Part shown: positions 38,316 through 46,493 of the stretch, one piece after another
Layout: the number at the start of each line of letters is the position of its first letter
Position numbering within the stretch: the stretch's first letter is position 1
Origin: Acinetobacter sp. BY419
Lineage (GTDB): Bacteria; Pseudomonadota; Gammaproteobacteria; Pseudomonadales; Moraxellaceae
Direction of reading: 5' to 3'
Assembly (NCBI RefSeq): GCF_019038395.1
Contig: NZ_JAGFXZ010000003.1
Span: forward strand, 87,276-151,275
DNA length: 64,000 nt
Translations under genes and position numbers: made by a program
Notes under the pieces: generated by a model
What the model saw: only the letters and a program-made list of their open reading frames with translations
Database searches by the model: none
Told to the model about the DNA's origin: nothing

Positions 38316-38504
38316 GATTTTTTCTCAAAACGAACATTTCCATATTTATTAAGCATAAATAATTTTTAGCGTTACATTATTGAACTTTCACCCTATAAAT
38401 GTAAAAAATGCTATTTTAAAATTTATCTTTAAAATTTTAGACTCACTTTGATTGAATGATCAATATGAAAGATCACCACCTTTATAAATTTTCTATCTGA
38501 AAAT

Positions 38505-38537
38505 AAAAAACTCAATTGCTGCGAACAATTGAGTTTT
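38505..38537 (-). terminator. Terminator after the histidine phosphatase gene
   Basis: AAAACTCAATTG-ctgcgaa-CAATTGAGTTTT, 18 bases past the minus-strand stop at 38555. Confidence 0.85.
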
Positions 38538-38554
38538 GGATAAAGCAATTTGAG

Positions 38555-39295
38555 TTAGGAAGTCTGGGACCGCTTAAAATCAGCAATATCCAGCTCATGT
38601 ACTTCCCCTCGCCAAATCCATTTCAGTTTGGACTCTAAAAATACATCTCCCTCGAACCAGACAAACAGACCTTCCATCATTTTTGGCCAGTCATCCCGGC
38701 TGACGTCCTGACGTCCTGACATCACCGCTATCATGGCGGCTAGAATAGTATCGTGACTGACTGCCAGACTTAAGCCATATTTATTTTGTGGATGGGTGTT
38801 GTAAATCAGTTCCAGCACATCTACTACGCCATGAATTGGCTGTTTCATCCCCGGCAAGGCATTATTGACAAAACTGTTAATAAAACCGAGCGCACCCTGC
38901 TTGGCAAAATAAGGGCCGGCTTTTTGCATATCCAGTACAAAGCTGCCAGGCTCCACCAGAAGCCCCTGTTCGATAATTTCAATGGAATGGGTATTTTGCT
39001 CAGGGGTGACTGCATCGGCCCCCTCAATCATTAGGGCAGCAGTATCAATACAACGCTGGATCGGACTCGAAATACAGTGATGAATCATGCGATCCGTCTG
39101 ATCAGCCAGATAAGCGCCCCATTCCTGCGCCAGATCCCGCCCCTGACTGGTCAGTTGCAGGTCATAACCCGCCAACCCCTGACCCGGCACCTCCTCACGA
39201 ATCGAATGTCGTGTGAATAAGGTGACAGGCGTCTGTACATCGGGCAATAAATCAATTGCACTCAACATACTCGGTGGAAGCAGTTTCAGGGACAC
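38555..39295 (-). CDS. Histidine phosphatase-superfamily protein
   Basis: A 246-residue protein with the phosphoglycerate-mutase-like RH(x)IR motif in VTLFTRHSIREEVPG, the downstream SSPIQRCIDTAALM, and a late histidine in SLAVSHDTILAAMIAVMSG, which together define the branch-1/2 histidine phosphatase active site. No signal peptide is evident. Substrate unknown. It carries a local tandem duplication (tgacgtcc twice near 38700) inside the frame without disrupting it. cysQ lies 60 bases upstream on the same strand. Confidence 0.82.
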   Translation of the reverse strand: MSLKLLPPSMLSAIDLLPDVQTPVTLFTRHSIREEVPGQGLAGYDLQLTSQGRDLAQEWGAYLADQTDRMIHHCISSPIQRCIDTAALMIEGADAVTPEQNTHSIEIIEQGLLVEPGSFVLDMQKAGPYFAKQGALGFINSFVNNALPGMKQPIHGVVDVLELIYNTHPQNKYGLSLAVSHDTILAAMIAVMSGRQDVSRDDWPKMMEGLFVWFEGDVFLESKLKWIWRGEVHELDIADFKRSQTS

Positions 39296-39355
39296 GTTAC
39301 AGCCAACTAGATTAATAATAGGTTAATCACCACTATAACACGCTCAGAATTTTGC

Positions 39356-40207
39356 TCAATGCTCGGCCTGCATGTCAGACACCGCCTGCAATGCAATAAT
39401 TTTCATCTCATTATTCTTATAAGCAATGAATCCGCCATTCAGCAAGGTATCACGATGATTATAAATAAATGGACGGCCCTCTAAATCGACCAGGCCACCA
39501 CCAATCCGTTCGAGCATACATTGACCAGCGCTGGTATCCCATTCCGAAGTCGGATGGAAGCGTGGATAGATATCCACCTGATCTTCCAGCATCATGCAAA
39601 ATTTATAGGCACTGCCCGCTTTAAATTCAGTGTAATCAGTCAGCTTGGCCAGACTTTGCAAATACTCGGCATATTTCGGTTTTTGCTGGCTACTCTGGCT
39701 CAACCCAACAGCAACCATTTTAGATGTGGCAGGCCTTTCATAAACAAACCATGTCATGGTTTGAATATCATATTTAAACGGCAAGCCCTGCTCTGGACAG
39801 AAATAAATCAGTTGCTGCTCTGGAACTGCCAATATGGCAAAAGTAGTCAAACTGCTTCTAACCAGACTTAAATTAATGGTAAATTCAGGCCGCTGGTGCA
39901 GAAACTCTTTCGTGCCATCTAAAGGGTCCAGTAACCAGAATTCTGACCATGAGCGGCGTTCATGATCCTGCCCTTCTTCGGACAATAAAGGCAAGTTTGA
40001 AATCTCTGCCAAAGCCTGGGTCAGATAAGTATTGACCCGAAAATCTGCCTGAGTCACCGGAGAATTATCATTTTTTTTGATGACATCAAAAGCTGCACCA
40101 GAACAGTAACGCTGATATTCTTCTCGCAAAATTTCACAGGCGTGCGTCAAAATGGGCACAAACTGCAAAATCATCGGATCTTGGGGTGCTGCTGTTGCTT
40201 TAAACAT
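39356..40207 (-). CDS. cysQ: 3'(2'),5'-bisphosphate nucleotidase CysQ
   Basis: Metal-dependent phosphatase of the inositol monophosphatase superfamily that clears 3'-phosphoadenosine 5'-phosphate from sulfate assimilation. Length is 283 residues. Metal-binding motifs are LPLLSEEGQDHERR, the WLLDPLDGTKEFLH signature at about residues 88-100, and WDTSAGQCMLERIGGGL. The start ATG is at 40207. Upstream lies the fossil island, which separates it from the divergent HAD gene. Confidence 0.93.
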   Translation of the reverse strand: MFKATAAPQDPMILQFVPILTHACEILREEYQRYCSGAAFDVIKKNDNSPVTQADFRVNTYLTQALAEISNLPLLSEEGQDHERRSWSEFWLLDPLDGTKEFLHQRPEFTINLSLVRSSLTTFAILAVPEQQLIYFCPEQGLPFKYDIQTMTWFVYERPATSKMVAVGLSQSSQQKPKYAEYLQSLAKLTDYTEFKAGSAYKFCMMLEDQVDIYPRFHPTSEWDTSAGQCMLERIGGGLVDLEGRPFIYNHRDTLLNGGFIAYKNNEMKIIALQAVSDMQAEH

Positions 40208-40233
40208 AGAAAACCTAAATATGTCAAAATACT

Positions 40234-40275
40234 ATGAAAAACCCACTATAATTTTTGATATGGATAGTTATAGTT
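40234..40275 (+). pseudogene. Degenerate copy of the 5' end of the HAD gene (att-like scar)
   Basis: The bases from 40234 closely match the start of the intact HAD gene at 42024. ACTATAATTTT, GATATGGAT and the flanking ATG align with two substitutions and one missing base, and would encode the same first residues (PTIIFDMD). Similarity ends soon after. A duplicated gene start on each side of integrase debris is what site-specific integration into the 5' end of a gene leaves behind. Confidence 0.6.
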
Positions 40276-40564
40276 CCAAGTGATTAATTTAGATATATTT
40301 TTTCTTTAATATTTAATTTTATAAATATTTATGTACACATTCAAAAACATATCTCATTCATTATAAGTAAAAAGTCCTCACTTGGAGAACTTTGCTACAA
40401 TTTCAATTATAGCCGTATGCTGGTGCTTACAACCTACCTACTTTCGTCGATCATCGACCATCACCTGTAACACTTATTTAGCTTGCCAAATTGTAATTTC
40501 AGTAAATCCGGACAAAGTGTTCTAAGGTTTGCCAGTATTGACTGCTGACACCCCATCGTCATCA
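40276..40564. other. Non-coding left part of the fossil island
   Basis: About 290 AT-rich bases with no gene on either strand and no recognisable element. It separates the degenerate HAD start from the broken gene at 40565. Confidence 0.4.
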
Positions 40565-40903
40565 AAGCAATGTGGATATAAAATCATTATGCGGTGCAAC
40601 CATATAGTCTACAACTTCACTGGCGGATAAGGTCGGATAATCAAGCTGCGCAAGGTTTTTGCTGTGGGTCTGAGTATTGCGTGCTGTAATGACATGCTTT
40701 CGTTTTAATTGTGCCTGAATATCTGGTGTCACAAATTCAACGGCTTTCCCCAGTTTTTCAGCATCTGATAAATTGCGCCAGTTTTATATATCCTGTTTGA
40801 TCAAAGACTTCATCGCATCTTTAATACGCTGTTCAATCTGCTGTGCTTCTTGCCGATTCAAGGATACTTTGCCCAATGCCTTGGCTACGGCGCGGCCTTG
40901 CAT
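40565..40903 (-). pseudogene. Unrecognised island gene with internal stop
   Basis: The minus-strand frame from 40903 reads MQGRAVAKALGKVSLNRQEA and continues to KSLIKQDI, meets TAA, then resumes in frame with NWRNLSDAEKLGKAVEFVTP and YPTLSASEVVDYMVAPHND. The long in-frame continuation across one stop shows a coding sequence killed by a point change (probably CAA to TAA). The upstream frame is open for a few more codons (YKRS), so this may be an internal part of a larger lost gene. The helical, charged sequence looks like a mobile-element protein, but I do not recognise the family. Confidence 0.55.
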
Positions 40904-40982
40904 TGATCTTTTATAATAAAAATGCCCAGATAATTTCCATCATCCGAGCATTAAGAAAAATATAGTTGGTTGGCTAAGAAAA

Positions 40983-41222
40983 TTAATGCATTCCTAAATC
41001 AGTAATAGCGATAATCTTAATATCTCCTTTCAAATCAAGATGGCTAATAACTTCTTTAGAAATTTGGTCTAAATCAGTTCCACCATGATCTGCCATTCCA
41101 ACAGAAGCATTTTGCAGCTCTACTGTCTTAATCTCACCATCCTGAATATAAGCAATTAAATGTGTTGGTTGAGGACCTGATGGTATTCCTAGATTAACAA
41201 CACTTTGAAAATCAGCATCCAT
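40983..41222 (-). CDS. Small intact hypothetical protein in the fossil island
   Basis: A 79-residue soluble protein starting MDADFQSVVNLGIPSGPQPT with AAGGA six bases before the ATG at 41222. The predicted beta-strand segments (HLIAYIQDGEIKTVELQ, DIKIIAITDLGM) and an acidic middle (GMADHGGTDLDQI) make an ordered domain likely. It is not recognised. Unlike both neighbours it has no frameshift or stop, which suggests it is still selected or arrived late. Confidence 0.65.
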   Translation of the reverse strand: MDADFQSVVNLGIPSGPQPTHLIAYIQDGEIKTVELQNASVGMADHGGTDLDQISKEVISHLDLKGDIKIIAITDLGMH

Positions 41223-41324
41223 TTTTATTCCTTACAATTTAATCAATGTGTTTCTTATTTAATCGTAGAAAATGGAACAAAACAATTGAATGACCTTTAT
41301 TGATTATTATCCAAATTGTAAAGC

Positions 41325-41805
41325 TTAACCAATTGCTGTCTGTGCTGCCAAAGTATCTTCTTGCGCCTGACGTGCTTCAACGTCTAGTAGATACGTCTAC
41401 TTATACGCGGATAAACCTGCAACTCAAAGGCCCAATAATCATCCTTATAAGAAAACTTTATGAATAGCAACCGTATTAAACCAAAGATCGCCAATGTCTT
41501 TGACTGTGAGCTGTTGCAGCTAGTCGCTTTTCCCCTTTCAATTTAAGCTTCATAGGGTCCTTGCCTTGATCGAGCTCAGCTTTATCTTTATGCAACTGTA
41601 CCCAGGCATTTTTTAAACTGAGTAAGGGAGAAGTTCCTAAATGCTTTTGGCCTTAGCGCCAAAACAAAAGCGATATTGAAAGACAATCTTGCCTTTAGAT
41701 ACAAGTAGTCGAACTGACAGACTATCCCGATCTGTCACCACCTCAACTTTTTCATGCGGTTTTCCATTGTTGGATTATAGCCAGCTATCACTTAAAGCTA
41801 TTTAA
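41325..41805 (-). pseudogene. Tyrosine integrase (DUF4102 type), catalytic domain deleted
   Basis: The minus strand keeps the arm-binding N-terminus of a P4-like integrase: NNGKPHEKVEVVTDRDSLSV and GKIVFQYRFCFGAKAK, then, after a frameshift near 41640, GTSPLLSLKNAWVQLHKDKA and LDQGKDPMKL. Further on QLTVKDIGDLWFNTVAIHK and, in another frame, SYKDDYWAFELQVYPRI begin the core-binding domain. The frame then jumps to a C-terminal tail LDVEARQAQEDTLAAQTA ending at 41325, so the catalytic domain carrying the R..HxxR..Y residues is missing. The gene is inactive. Confidence 0.82.
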
Positions 41806-42023
41806 ATTTTCCAGTCCAAATGCTCTATACTTTGTACATATTCAAGCAGAGCGAAACTATGTATACACATATGTACATATTTTTTTCTTGAAAGGTAAAT
41901 GACTTTGTTGAACTTTGAAATTATTTGATTGTCGTTCAAAATCGCGAAACTTGAGTAATTCCATTGAATCTAAAGCTTTTCTCTATGCTTTGTTGAACTT
42001 TGAAAAACTTTGGAGAATCTTGA
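41806..42023. other. Upstream region of the HAD gene with paired direct repeats
   Basis: About 220 bases between integrase remnant and HAD start. It holds two copies of CTTTGTTGAACTTTGAAA (41903-41920 and 41988-42005), 85 bases apart, plus palindromic TATGTACATA-like sequence near 41865-41880. These may be integrase arm sites, or promoter elements of the HAD gene. No gene is present. Confidence 0.45.
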
Positions 42024-42698
42024 ATGCAAAGACCGACTATAATTTTCGATATGGATGGTACTTTACTTGATCTTGCCTACGACGATTTCATCTGGAATGA
42101 GTTATTGCCGGTGCGTTATGCTGCAACTCATGGCTGTAGTCTGGAACACAGCCAGGCAACACTCTATGCATTCTATCAGGAACATAATCATACCTTAAAC
42201 TGGTACTCCTCCCGCTTCTGGACGGCTAAAGTCGGAGTCGATGTTCTGGCAATGCAAATTGAATATAAAGATAAAGTCGCCTTACGCCCTCATTGTCTAG
42301 AATTACTGGATTATCTTAAAAATAATGGCTACCCGATCTGGCTGGCCACCAATGCCGACTGTGACGGTCTGGCCTTTAAATTGGATCACTTAAATTTAAA
42401 AGATTATTTTAATGTCATTGTCAGCTCCGAAACGATTGGACATGCCAAAGAGTGCGTTGAATTCTGGCAAGGTCTGTATGCCATGCATCCATTTGATCCC
42501 GCAAATGCTTATTTTATCGATGATACTGAAAAAGTCCTGAATGGCGCCAAAGCTTACGGGATTCAAAACCTGTTGAGCATTCAGCAACCCTCTTCGGCCA
42601 AAGTCGCACGCGAGACTTGCAATTACCCGATGCTGCACCAATTAACAGACTTAATCACTCATTTAAATCAGACTGAGGTAGAAAAAAAATATGCGTAA
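42024..42698 (+). CDS. yrfG: HAD-family phosphatase, YrfG-like (GMP/IMP nucleotidase)
   Basis: A 224-residue HAD phosphatase. Motif I is IIFDMDGTLLDLAYDDFIWNE near the N-terminus (in part), motif II/III region WLATNADCDGLAFKLDHL and motif IV YFIDDTEKVLNGAKAYGI. HTLNWYSSRFW matches E. coli YrfG closely. E. coli yrfG is likewise followed by hslR, so synteny supports the assignment. Purine nucleotidase activity is known for YrfG and inferred here. The stop overlaps the hslR start by 8 bases. Its start is duplicated as a fossil at 40234. Confidence 0.85.
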   Translation: MQRPTIIFDMDGTLLDLAYDDFIWNELLPVRYAATHGCSLEHSQATLYAFYQEHNHTLNWYSSRFWTAKVGVDVLAMQIEYKDKVALRPHCLELLDYLKNNGYPIWLATNADCDGLAFKLDHLNLKDYFNVIVSSETIGHAKECVEFWQGLYAMHPFDPANAYFIDDTEKVLNGAKAYGIQNLLSIQQPSSAKVARETCNYPMLHQLTDLITHLNQTEVEKKYA

Positions 42699-43131
42699 AT
42701 CGTCTTTACCCGAAGGTGCGGTAGGCATGCGTATAGACAAATGGCTCTGGACAGCACGGTTTTTTAAAACCCGCTCCATTGCTAAACATGCCATTGAAGG
42801 TGGTAAAGTCCATCACAATGGTGAACGCGTCAAAGTATCACGCGAAGTCCGTATCGGCATGGAACTGACGATTCAGCAAGGTATAGACAAGAAAACTGTA
42901 CTGATCAAGGCGCTTTCTGACGTTCGCGGCCCTGCGCCAGTTGCGCAAACACTGTATGAAGAAACCGAGGTCAGTATTGCCCGTCGGGAATTGCTTGCAT
43001 CACAAAGAAAGTTGCATAATCTAGCTCGTCCCGACCATCGTCCAAATAAGAAAGATCGTCGTGACATCAGTAAATTTAAAAATGAAAATAGTCAGAGTTT
43101 TGATCAGTCTTGGTCATATAATGACGATTAA
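42691..43131 (+). CDS. hslR: S4-domain heat-shock protein Hsp15
   Basis: RNA-binding protein that rescues 50S subunits carrying stalled nascent chains. The S4 motif is GMRIDKWLWTARFFKTRSIAKHAIEGGKVHHNG (in part), followed by the basic, disordered C-terminus (ARPDHRPNKKDRRDI). It has 146 residues from the ATG at 42691, overlapping the HAD gene; an internal ATG (MRIDKWLW at 42727) would lose the first 12 residues. Part of the yrfG-hslR pair; no hslO follows, and recA starts 145 bases later. Confidence 0.9.
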   Translation: MRKSSLPEGAVGMRIDKWLWTARFFKTRSIAKHAIEGGKVHHNGERVKVSREVRIGMELTIQQGIDKKTVLIKALSDVRGPAPVAQTLYEETEVSIARRELLASQRKLHNLARPDHRPNKKDRRDISKFKNENSQSFDQSWSYNDD

Positions 43132-43234
43132 ATTTAAGCGTCAGAATATGTCGTACATGCTCTGGCATTTATAGAACACTTGGGAAAATTCTGTCACTAT
43201 ACACCTGTGGAACGAAGCTCTAATTTAAGACATC

Positions 43235-43255
43235 CACTTGAGTATTAATTAAGTG
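43235..43255. promoter_or_regulatory. Imperfect palindrome just upstream of recA
   Basis: CACTT and AAGTG arms enclose an AT-rich 11-base centre, ending 21 bases before the recA ATG. Acinetobacter lacks a LexA repressor, so a different regulator or no regulator may act here. The arms are short and chance cannot be excluded. Confidence 0.3.
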
Positions 43256-43276
43256 ACATCGTATTGAGGTTGTAAG

Positions 43277-44314
43277 ATGGATGATAATAAAAGCAAGGCG
43301 CTTAACGCTGCCTTAAGCCAAATTGAAAAACAGTTTGGTAAGAATTCAGTAATGCGCCTTGGTGACAATACCGTTCAGGCGATTGAAGTGATTTCGACAG
43401 GTTCGATTCAGCTTGATATTGCACTGGGTATTGGTGGTCTACCTAAGGGTCGTATCGTAGAGATCTATGGTCCTGAATCTTCAGGTAAAACCACGATGAC
43501 TCTACAAGCTATTGCAGAATGTCAAAAAGCCGGCGGCACATGTGCTTTTATCGATGCAGAGCATGCACTTGACCCGCAATATGCACGCAAACTGGGTGTA
43601 GATATCGACAACCTGCTGGTCTCACAACCCGATCACGGTGAACAGGCACTCGAAATCGCGGACATGCTGGTACGTTCTGGCGCGGTTGATATGATCGTGG
43701 TCGATTCCGTGGCTGCCCTGACCCCTCGTGCGGAAATTGAAGGCGAAATGGGTGACTCGCATATGGGTCTACAAGCCCGTTTGATGAGCCAGGCACTGCG
43801 TAAAATCACCGGTAATGCCAAGCGTTCAAACTGTATGGTCATCTTCATTAACCAGATTCGTATGAAAATTGGTGTGATGTTCGGTAGCCCAGAAACCACG
43901 ACTGGTGGTAATGCATTGAAGTTCTATGCGTCTGTACGTTTAGACATCCGTCGTATTGGTCAGGTCAAAGAAGGTGACGAGATTGTTGGTTCTGAAACCA
44001 AAGTCAAAGTCGTGAAAAATAAAATGGCACCTCCATTTAGAGAAGCTTTATTCCAGATCTTGTATGGCAAGGGCGTGAACCACTTAGGTGAATTGATCGA
44101 CTTGGGCGTACAACAAGAAATCATACAAAAAGCCGGTGCGTGGTATTCATACCAAGGCGATAAGATCGGCCAAGGTAAAAACAATACCATTCGCTATCTC
44201 GAAGAGCATAAAGAGATGGCGCAGACGATTGAAAAACTGATTCGTGAACAGCTGTTAAGTAAAGCCGTGATCGTTGAAGAAGATGATAAAGAAGCTGATC
44301 TTTTAGATGCCTAA
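43277..44314 (+). CDS. recA: Recombinase RecA
   Basis: DNA-strand-exchange and SOS co-protease ATPase, 345 residues. Walker A is [15 protein letters not shown] near residue 66; [18 protein letters not shown] and [28 protein letters not shown] (L2 loop, in part) are diagnostic. The C-terminus is acidic ([12 protein letters not shown]). gaggttgtaag precedes the ATG. recX follows after a short hairpin, so the two are partly co-transcribed. Confidence 0.99.
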   Translation: MDDNKSKALNAALSQIEKQFGKNSVMRLGDNTVQAIEVISTGSIQLDIALGIGGLPKGRIVEIYGPESSGKTTMTLQAIAECQKAGGTCAFIDAEHALDPQYARKLGVDIDNLLVSQPDHGEQALEIADMLVRSGAVDMIVVDSVAALTPRAEIEGEMGDSHMGLQARLMSQALRKITGNAKRSNCMVIFINQIRMKIGVMFGSPETTTGGNALKFYASVRLDIRRIGQVKEGDEIVGSETKVKVVKNKMAPPFREALFQILYGKGVNHLGELIDLGVQQEIIQKAGAWYSYQGDKIGQGKNNTIRYLEEHKEMAQTIEKLIREQLLSKAVIVEEDDKEADLLDA

Positions 44315-44351
44315 GCGATTATATGCTTAGACTTTAAACGTGAAGACACAG

Positions 44352-44369
44352 CGCCCTACGGGGCGTTTT
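44352..44369 (+). terminator. Attenuator-like terminator between recA and recX
   Basis: CGCCC-tacg-GGGCG stem followed by TTTTGTT, 38 bases after the recA stop and 36 before recX. It would end most recA transcripts while letting some read into recX, as seen in other bacteria. Confidence 0.75.
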
Positions 44370-44404
44370 GTTATTATGGGGAGGTGATAAAATGCGAGAG
44401 AAAA

Positions 44405-45016
44405 ATGTCAGAGGCAAAATTCAGCAAACTGCTCGATTATGAAACTTTAAAACAGCAATTTGGCGATGCTGACGATCAATCGACCCGGCACAATACCGCA
44501 AAACCGGCACCGGCTTTCGATCCGGAAGAGCGCCTGTTTGATACTTCTAGTGATGATAAGAAAAAACCGGGACTAAGTGGCTCCCGTTTGCGTTCTTATG
44601 CCTTTGCCGTACTGACCCGTAAGGAATATGCCAAAGCCGAACTGATCGAGAAACTGTGCCTGTATGCAGAGGATCGCAATGAAGTGCTGGAGTTAGTCGA
44701 TGAGTTATCACGTGAGAACTATCAAAGTGATCAGCGTGTGGCCGAAACCATGCTGTCGAGCCAAAAGCGTAAAGGCAAAGGCCCCAATCAAATTAAAATG
44801 AAATTAAAAAACAAGAAAATTGATACGGCTTTAATTGCAGAAGAGCTGAAAGACACAGATTGGGCGCAACAGGCCTATGAACTCAAAGTCAAAAAATATG
44901 GTACCGAAGTCACTAAAGACCCGAAGCTCAAAGCCAAACAGATCCGTTTTTTAATGTATCGTGGTTTTGAGATGGACACAATTATCAAGGCGATTAACCG
45001 TAAAGCAGATGATTGA
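44405..45016 (+). CDS. recX: RecA regulator RecX
   Basis: Modulator that caps RecA filaments. I choose the ATG at 44405 (MSEAKFSKLLDYETL), which follows GAGAG; an in-frame GTG at 44384 would overlap its own ribosome-binding region. The product has 203 residues. An acidic N-terminal extension of about 60 residues precedes three RecX three-helix repeats: LRSYAFAVLTRKEYAKAEL, VDELSRENYQSDQRVAETML and IRFLMYRGFEMDTIIKAIN. Position after recA confirms identity. Confidence 0.93.
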   Translation: MSEAKFSKLLDYETLKQQFGDADDQSTRHNTAKPAPAFDPEERLFDTSSDDKKKPGLSGSRLRSYAFAVLTRKEYAKAELIEKLCLYAEDRNEVLELVDELSRENYQSDQRVAETMLSSQKRKGKGPNQIKMKLKNKKIDTALIAEELKDTDWAQQAYELKVKKYGTEVTKDPKLKAKQIRFLMYRGFEMDTIIKAINRKADD

Positions 45017-45225
45017 TTCTTCACTTCTTTGAAGACCTTAATGCACTAGGCGTAGTGGATATTGAATTTCGTATGGTTCGGCAAATACGCTGAAGCACAA
45101 AATAGAATATTCATAAACTAAATTACTAAAATAAGATGCTGCTGTTTGAGGACATTGGGGGTAAATTAGATCGGAGAAGAGAAAACTGTAAATTTGCTTT
45201 ATTTTTATTATATGAAAAATATGGT
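45017..45225. other. Intergenic between recX and ffs
   Basis: About 210 bases without a gene. No clear terminator is seen for recX or ffs; ffs ends with an ATATTTTTCATAT tract on the minus strand (near 45210-45222) that might serve. Nothing else is recognised. Confidence 0.4.
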
Positions 45226-45335
<110 letters not shown>

Positions 45336-45348
45336 ATTACAAAAACAG

Positions 45349-45376
45349 AGTATAGAGATTTTTAATCAAGTTGCAA
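45349..45376 (-). promoter_or_regulatory. Sigma-70 promoter of ffs
   Basis: On the minus strand TTGCAA (45376-45371), a 16-base spacer, and TATACT (45354-45349) lie 13 bases before the 4.5S RNA 5' end. Good match to the consensus and correct distance. Confidence 0.7.
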
Positions 45377-45621
45377 GCCTTGTTTCCCAAAATATCCCAT
45401 CAAGCTATCCATTTGATTATTTTAAAAACAATATTGATATTTCTGCTGATTTTTAAATGATCTTCACAATCAATCCATCAATACTCAGATTCACATGATC
45501 TTTGTAAAACCTTGTTGCATTTTCTAAAAATGCCGTTTTTAATGTGTGCAATGTATATGAATGATCTACTTCGAAAAGATGAACAGCGGATCCGCATCTC
45601 ACAACGAATTATGGAAATTTT

Positions 45622-46419
45622 ATGATGTTTAAAAAGACCGTATTGTGTGCAGTGACAGCACTCTTTACCACACCTCTATTTGCTAATATTCCCATTGAAT
45701 CACGGGGCTTAAGCCAGGCTACTACTCAAGCTGCCGTAAATACCCCACTGGCAATTGGGGCGAGTACAACTCCAGAAGTTCAAACCAATACCAGCTGGCA
45801 GATTATGCAAAAGAACCAGCAACTCGAAAATGACCTGCGGATTTTACGCGGTAAAATGGAAGAACAGGAAAATGAGATTGAACGGCTTAAAAACGAACTG
45901 ACCAATCGCTATGCCGATCTCGATCAGCGCCTGGAACTGTTACAGCAAAAAATTGAACCTGCTGAAGACAATCCAACGGAGGAAAACCCAAAGGATACTG
46001 CACCCAGTCTAAATTCAAATGAAATAAACACAGCGAGCAGCGGCCAGCAGCCTACCGAGCTAGAAAAAGCCGCTTATACCGTAGCTTTAGATGCTTATAA
46101 AAATGGTGGTGCAGCCAAAGCCATTGCGCCCATGCAAAACTTTATTAAAAACAATCCGAATAGTGTGTATATCAGCAATGCCTATTTCTGGCTGGCTGAA
46201 TTTAATCTGGCTATCGATCCACCAAATTTTAATGAAGCAAAACGTAATTATACCATTGTGGCAGATCGTTATCCGAAATCGACCCGTGCTTCTCGTGCAC
46301 TCTATCAACTGCATAATATCAGCAAGGATGTAGAGAAAAAACCGGCAATTGCCACCCAGTACAAAAACAGATTACTGAGCAATTATCCCCAATCAGAAGA
46401 AGCTAAATTTTTTAAATAA
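45622..46419 (+). CDS. Periplasmic YbgF/CpoB-like coiled-coil TPR protein
   Basis: Secreted protein of 265 residues. A signal peptide ends near AFANIP-like sequence (LFTTPLFANIPIES, cleavage after about residue 21). A coiled coil covers about residues 60-115 (ENDLRILRGKMEEQENEIERL, in part), then a disordered proline/asparagine linker and a C-terminal TPR region (AYTVALDAYKNGGAAKAI, YWLAEFNLAIDPPNFNEAK, RASRALYQL). This is the layout of CpoB/YbgF, which links Tol-Pal to peptidoglycan synthesis, but it is not next to tol-pal here, so it may be a paralogue. The ATG at 45622 is preceded by a weak TATGGA site. Confidence 0.82.
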   Translation: MMFKKTVLCAVTALFTTPLFANIPIESRGLSQATTQAAVNTPLAIGASTTPEVQTNTSWQIMQKNQQLENDLRILRGKMEEQENEIERLKNELTNRYADLDQRLELLQQKIEPAEDNPTEENPKDTAPSLNSNEINTASSGQQPTELEKAAYTVALDAYKNGGAAKAIAPMQNFIKNNPNSVYISNAYFWLAEFNLAIDPPNFNEAKRNYTIVADRYPKSTRASRALYQLHNISKDVEKKPAIATQYKNRLLSNYPQSEEAKFFK

Positions 46420-46446
46420 TGACGCTTTAAAGAACGGCATGCCCAA

Positions 46447-46484
46447 GCAATAAAAAAGACACCTTAAGGTGTCTTTTTTATTGC
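46447..46484. terminator. 38-base perfect palindrome, bidirectional terminator
   Basis: GCAATAAAAAAGACACCTT and its exact complement abut without a central spacer base. The core GACACCTTAAGGTGTC is flanked by A-run and T-run, so it can end the plus-strand TPR gene and the minus-strand lpxA operon. Confidence 0.93.
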
Positions 46485-46493
46485 TTCAAATAT

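Noticed and set aside
38068..38352. Plus-strand 94-codon open frame starting MHTSILSFLFVLLG
   Set aside because: It lies opposite the lipoprotein gene at 38190-38315, which has a signal peptide and ribosome-binding site; the plus-strand frame has neither a good start nor a family.
38698..38720. Tandem tgacgtcc repeat inside the histidine phosphatase gene
   Set aside because: Only two copies, in frame, encoding a plausible loop; no sign of a variable repeat.
45171..45182. agatcggagaag, reminiscent of a sequencing adapter
   Set aside because: It differs from the common adapter after the first bases and sits in ordinary intergenic DNA; chance similarity.
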